The translations under genes and the position numbers were made by a program. A stretch of DNA of 64,000 nucleotides, taken from a virus. Below, piece by piece: positions 63,010-64,000 of this stretch. Positions within the stretch are counted from its first letter, which is position 1. The number at the start of each line of letters is the position of its first letter. Location of the stretch: positions 1 to 64,000 of the IMG/VR virus record IMGVR_UViG_3300024239_000355, one strand, 5' to 3'. The notes under the pieces were generated by a model, which made no database searches, had not been told where the DNA came from, and saw only the letters and a list, made by a program, of their open reading frames with translations.

Positions 63010-63656
63010 CCTACGTTTGGTCCAACTCCGACCCGAAGCAAGCCTGTCGGGACAAAATCGTGGAAGTTGCCAACCAGCAGCTTCCACGGGTGCAACAGGT
63101 ATTCACGTTGCCTTCTGAAGAGGCATTGTGTGCCAAAACGTTTCGATCAACTTGGCCCATGTGTGCCATGGTCGGCGTGGAGCGACAGAAGGGCATTTTC
63201 GAGCGCATGGACCGCAGTAGTGGGATTGTGATGCGTCGGTGTACCCTGCGGGAATACATCGCGTCACAAACCCTCCCAGAGCATCACTGTGACGTGGCGT
63301 TCTTTGACCTTGTTGGACCCGCGTCGCTGCCCAACCTTGGCGACATCGTAGATTTTGTCGCCAATGATCTGGTGGTGCATCGCAAAAACCCAATGGTGAT
63401 GGCGGTTACGTTCAACAGCACATTCCGTCATGATCGGGATGCAAACCGTGTGTTGGATGCGATCACAACGGATGTATGGCATGAAACCGGGGAATTGATC
63501 GGCTATACCATCGAAACGGTAACCGCTCTATTGTGTCAGAAAATCAGGGAACGAACCAGGGTTCGGCGGCTATCCGTTGTTCACCACGAAAGCTATCAAG
63601 CTCAAGATGGGTCAACACCGATGTTCTTCATCATTTTGCTGGTTGAGAAATACTAA
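63006..63656 (+). CDS. Hypothetical protein coupled to the helicase, 216 aa
   Basis: Starts within the helicase stop (ATGA). DVAFFDLVGPASLPNLGDIV then PMVMAVTFNSTFRHDRD looks Rossmann-like, possibly a methyltransferase or nucleotide-binding fold, but no G-x-G motif is evident. Ends within the TAAATA motif of the next gene. Confidence 0.65.
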   Translation: MTYVWSNSDPKQACRDKIVEVANQQLPRVQQVFTLPSEEALCAKTFRSTWPMCAMVGVERQKGIFERMDRSSGIVMRRCTLREYIASQTLPEHHCDVAFFDLVGPASLPNLGDIVDFVANDLVVHRKNPMVMAVTFNSTFRHDRDANRVLDAITTDVWHETGELIGYTIETVTALLCQKIRERTRVRRLSVVHHESYQAQDGSTPMFFIILLVEKY

Positions 63657-63659
63657 ATA
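63654..63659 (+). promoter_or_regulatory. Late-promoter motif overlapping a stop codon
   Basis: TACTAAATAC; TAA is the stop of the preceding gene and 4 nt separate the motif from the ATG at 63664. Confidence 0.55.
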
Positions 63660-63663
63660 CCCC

Positions 63664-63885
63664 ATGCGTATACGAGAAATTATCGGTGAAAGTACCGACC
63701 AACAAACTGTTGAGTTAGAGCGAATACACGATGAAATCCATCGTCTGCGGACCCAGGCAACCCGCATGCGGGAAATCGGGCGGCTAAACGGGGGTAGTGA
63801 TACGTTGCCCGATGAGCTTGACGCCCAAGCATCGCGCCTCGAACGGTCGATCAAACGAGATAAAACCGCCGAGAAAGCTCAGTAA
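63664..63885 (+). CDS. Tagged small helical protein, 73 aa
   Basis: Tag MRIREIIGES with a predicted cut after IGE. The rest is a charged helix pair (ELERIHDEIHRLRTQATRM; ASRLERSIKRDKTAEKAQ). Candidate internal head protein; leaderless mRNA predicted. Confidence 0.65.
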   Translation: MRIREIIGESTDQQTVELERIHDEIHRLRTQATRMREIGRLNGGSDTLPDELDAQASRLERSIKRDKTAEKAQ

Positions 63886-63889
63886 CCCC

Positions 63890-64000
63890 TTAGGGAAAGC
63901 TTACGGCTTGACGCATGCGACGCATTTCTATCTCTTTCTGGCGGCGTTCAAGATCAACATGATCAACTGCCTGAGACAGATACCGTTCGTCTTCGTTCTC
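63890..64000 (-). CDS. C-terminal end of a gene running off the window
   Basis: Open frame from the window edge to TAA at 63890: charged helix (DHVDLERRQKEIEMRRMRQ) ending AVSFP. Partial; family unknown. Confidence 0.5.
   Translation of the reverse strand, partial: ENEDERYLSQAVDHVDLERRQKEIEMRRMRQAVSFP

Overview
The window looks like part of a very large (jumbo) double-stranded DNA phage, probably of an alphaproteobacterium. Evidence for a phage: a tail-fibre gene, many T4-type late-promoter motifs (TATAAATA/NNTAAATA), free-standing homing endonucleases, many short lineage-specific genes on both strands, and tRNA arrays. Evidence for an alphaproteobacterial host is weaker: a class I lysyl-tRNA synthetase and a GroEL of alphaproteobacterial character. 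No packaging, capsid or polymerase gene falls in this window.

Layout. 0-19 kb: small accessory genes, ADP-ribosyltransferases (ARTs), an ADP-ribosylglycohydrolase, two GNAT-like proteins, a dual-specificity phosphatase, two 2H phosphoesterases (one Acb1-like), a DHH phosphoesterase, a NYN protein and a one-chain topoisomerase VI-like (B+A) enzyme. 19-24 kb: tail fibre and small genes. 24.1-26.4 kb: a tRNA array in which every anticodon I can read is Glu (UUC or CUC). 26.4-30.6 kb: a Ter-type module (phosphoribosyltransferase, Cys-rich peptide, HAD, TerB, ATP-grasp) plus a mini EF-Ts. 31-32.8 kb: an RNA ligase and a second tRNA array, all Asp (GUC). 33-38 kb: homing endonuclease, RelA/SpoT-type HD hydrolase, GroEL and a double-domain GroES. 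39-46 kb: exported TAXI-like protein, a release factor with an in-frame UGA, gyrase B and a second ADP-ribosylglycohydrolase. 47-60 kb: Tyr, Cys and class I Lys tRNA synthetases, Nudix hydrolase, hemerythrin, antiporter and homing endonucleases. 60-64 kb: an SF2 helicase with C-terminal repeats.

Two systems stand out. (1) Three tRNA transcription units carry upstream leader peptides rich in the codons read by the tRNAs they precede (Glu leaders for Glu tRNAs, an Asp-containing leader for Asp tRNAs), followed by hairpins that can fold as terminator or antiterminator. This is the layout of ribosome-mediated attenuation, and suggests the phage senses depletion of charged tRNA-Glu or tRNA-Asp and releases divergent replacement or decoy tRNAs, perhaps against anticodon nucleases. 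An RNA ligase lies beside the Asp array. (2) About 19 functionally unrelated genes (ARTs, GNAT, Nudix and unknowns) share an N-terminal tag resembling the T4 capsid-targeting sequence (M-[RK]-x-x-E-[IL]-x-x-E, or a longer form ending in [LI]-x-E). Several start about 5 nt after a TAAATA late-promoter motif, so their mRNAs are predicted to be leaderless. I infer a set of capsid-packaged, injected effectors.

Other genes point to takeover of translation and folding (aminoacyl-tRNA synthetases, release factor, EF-Ts-like protein, GroEL/GroES) and to counter-defence (Acb1-like protein, ADP-ribosylation enzymes). All calls come from reading the sequence; no database search was run.
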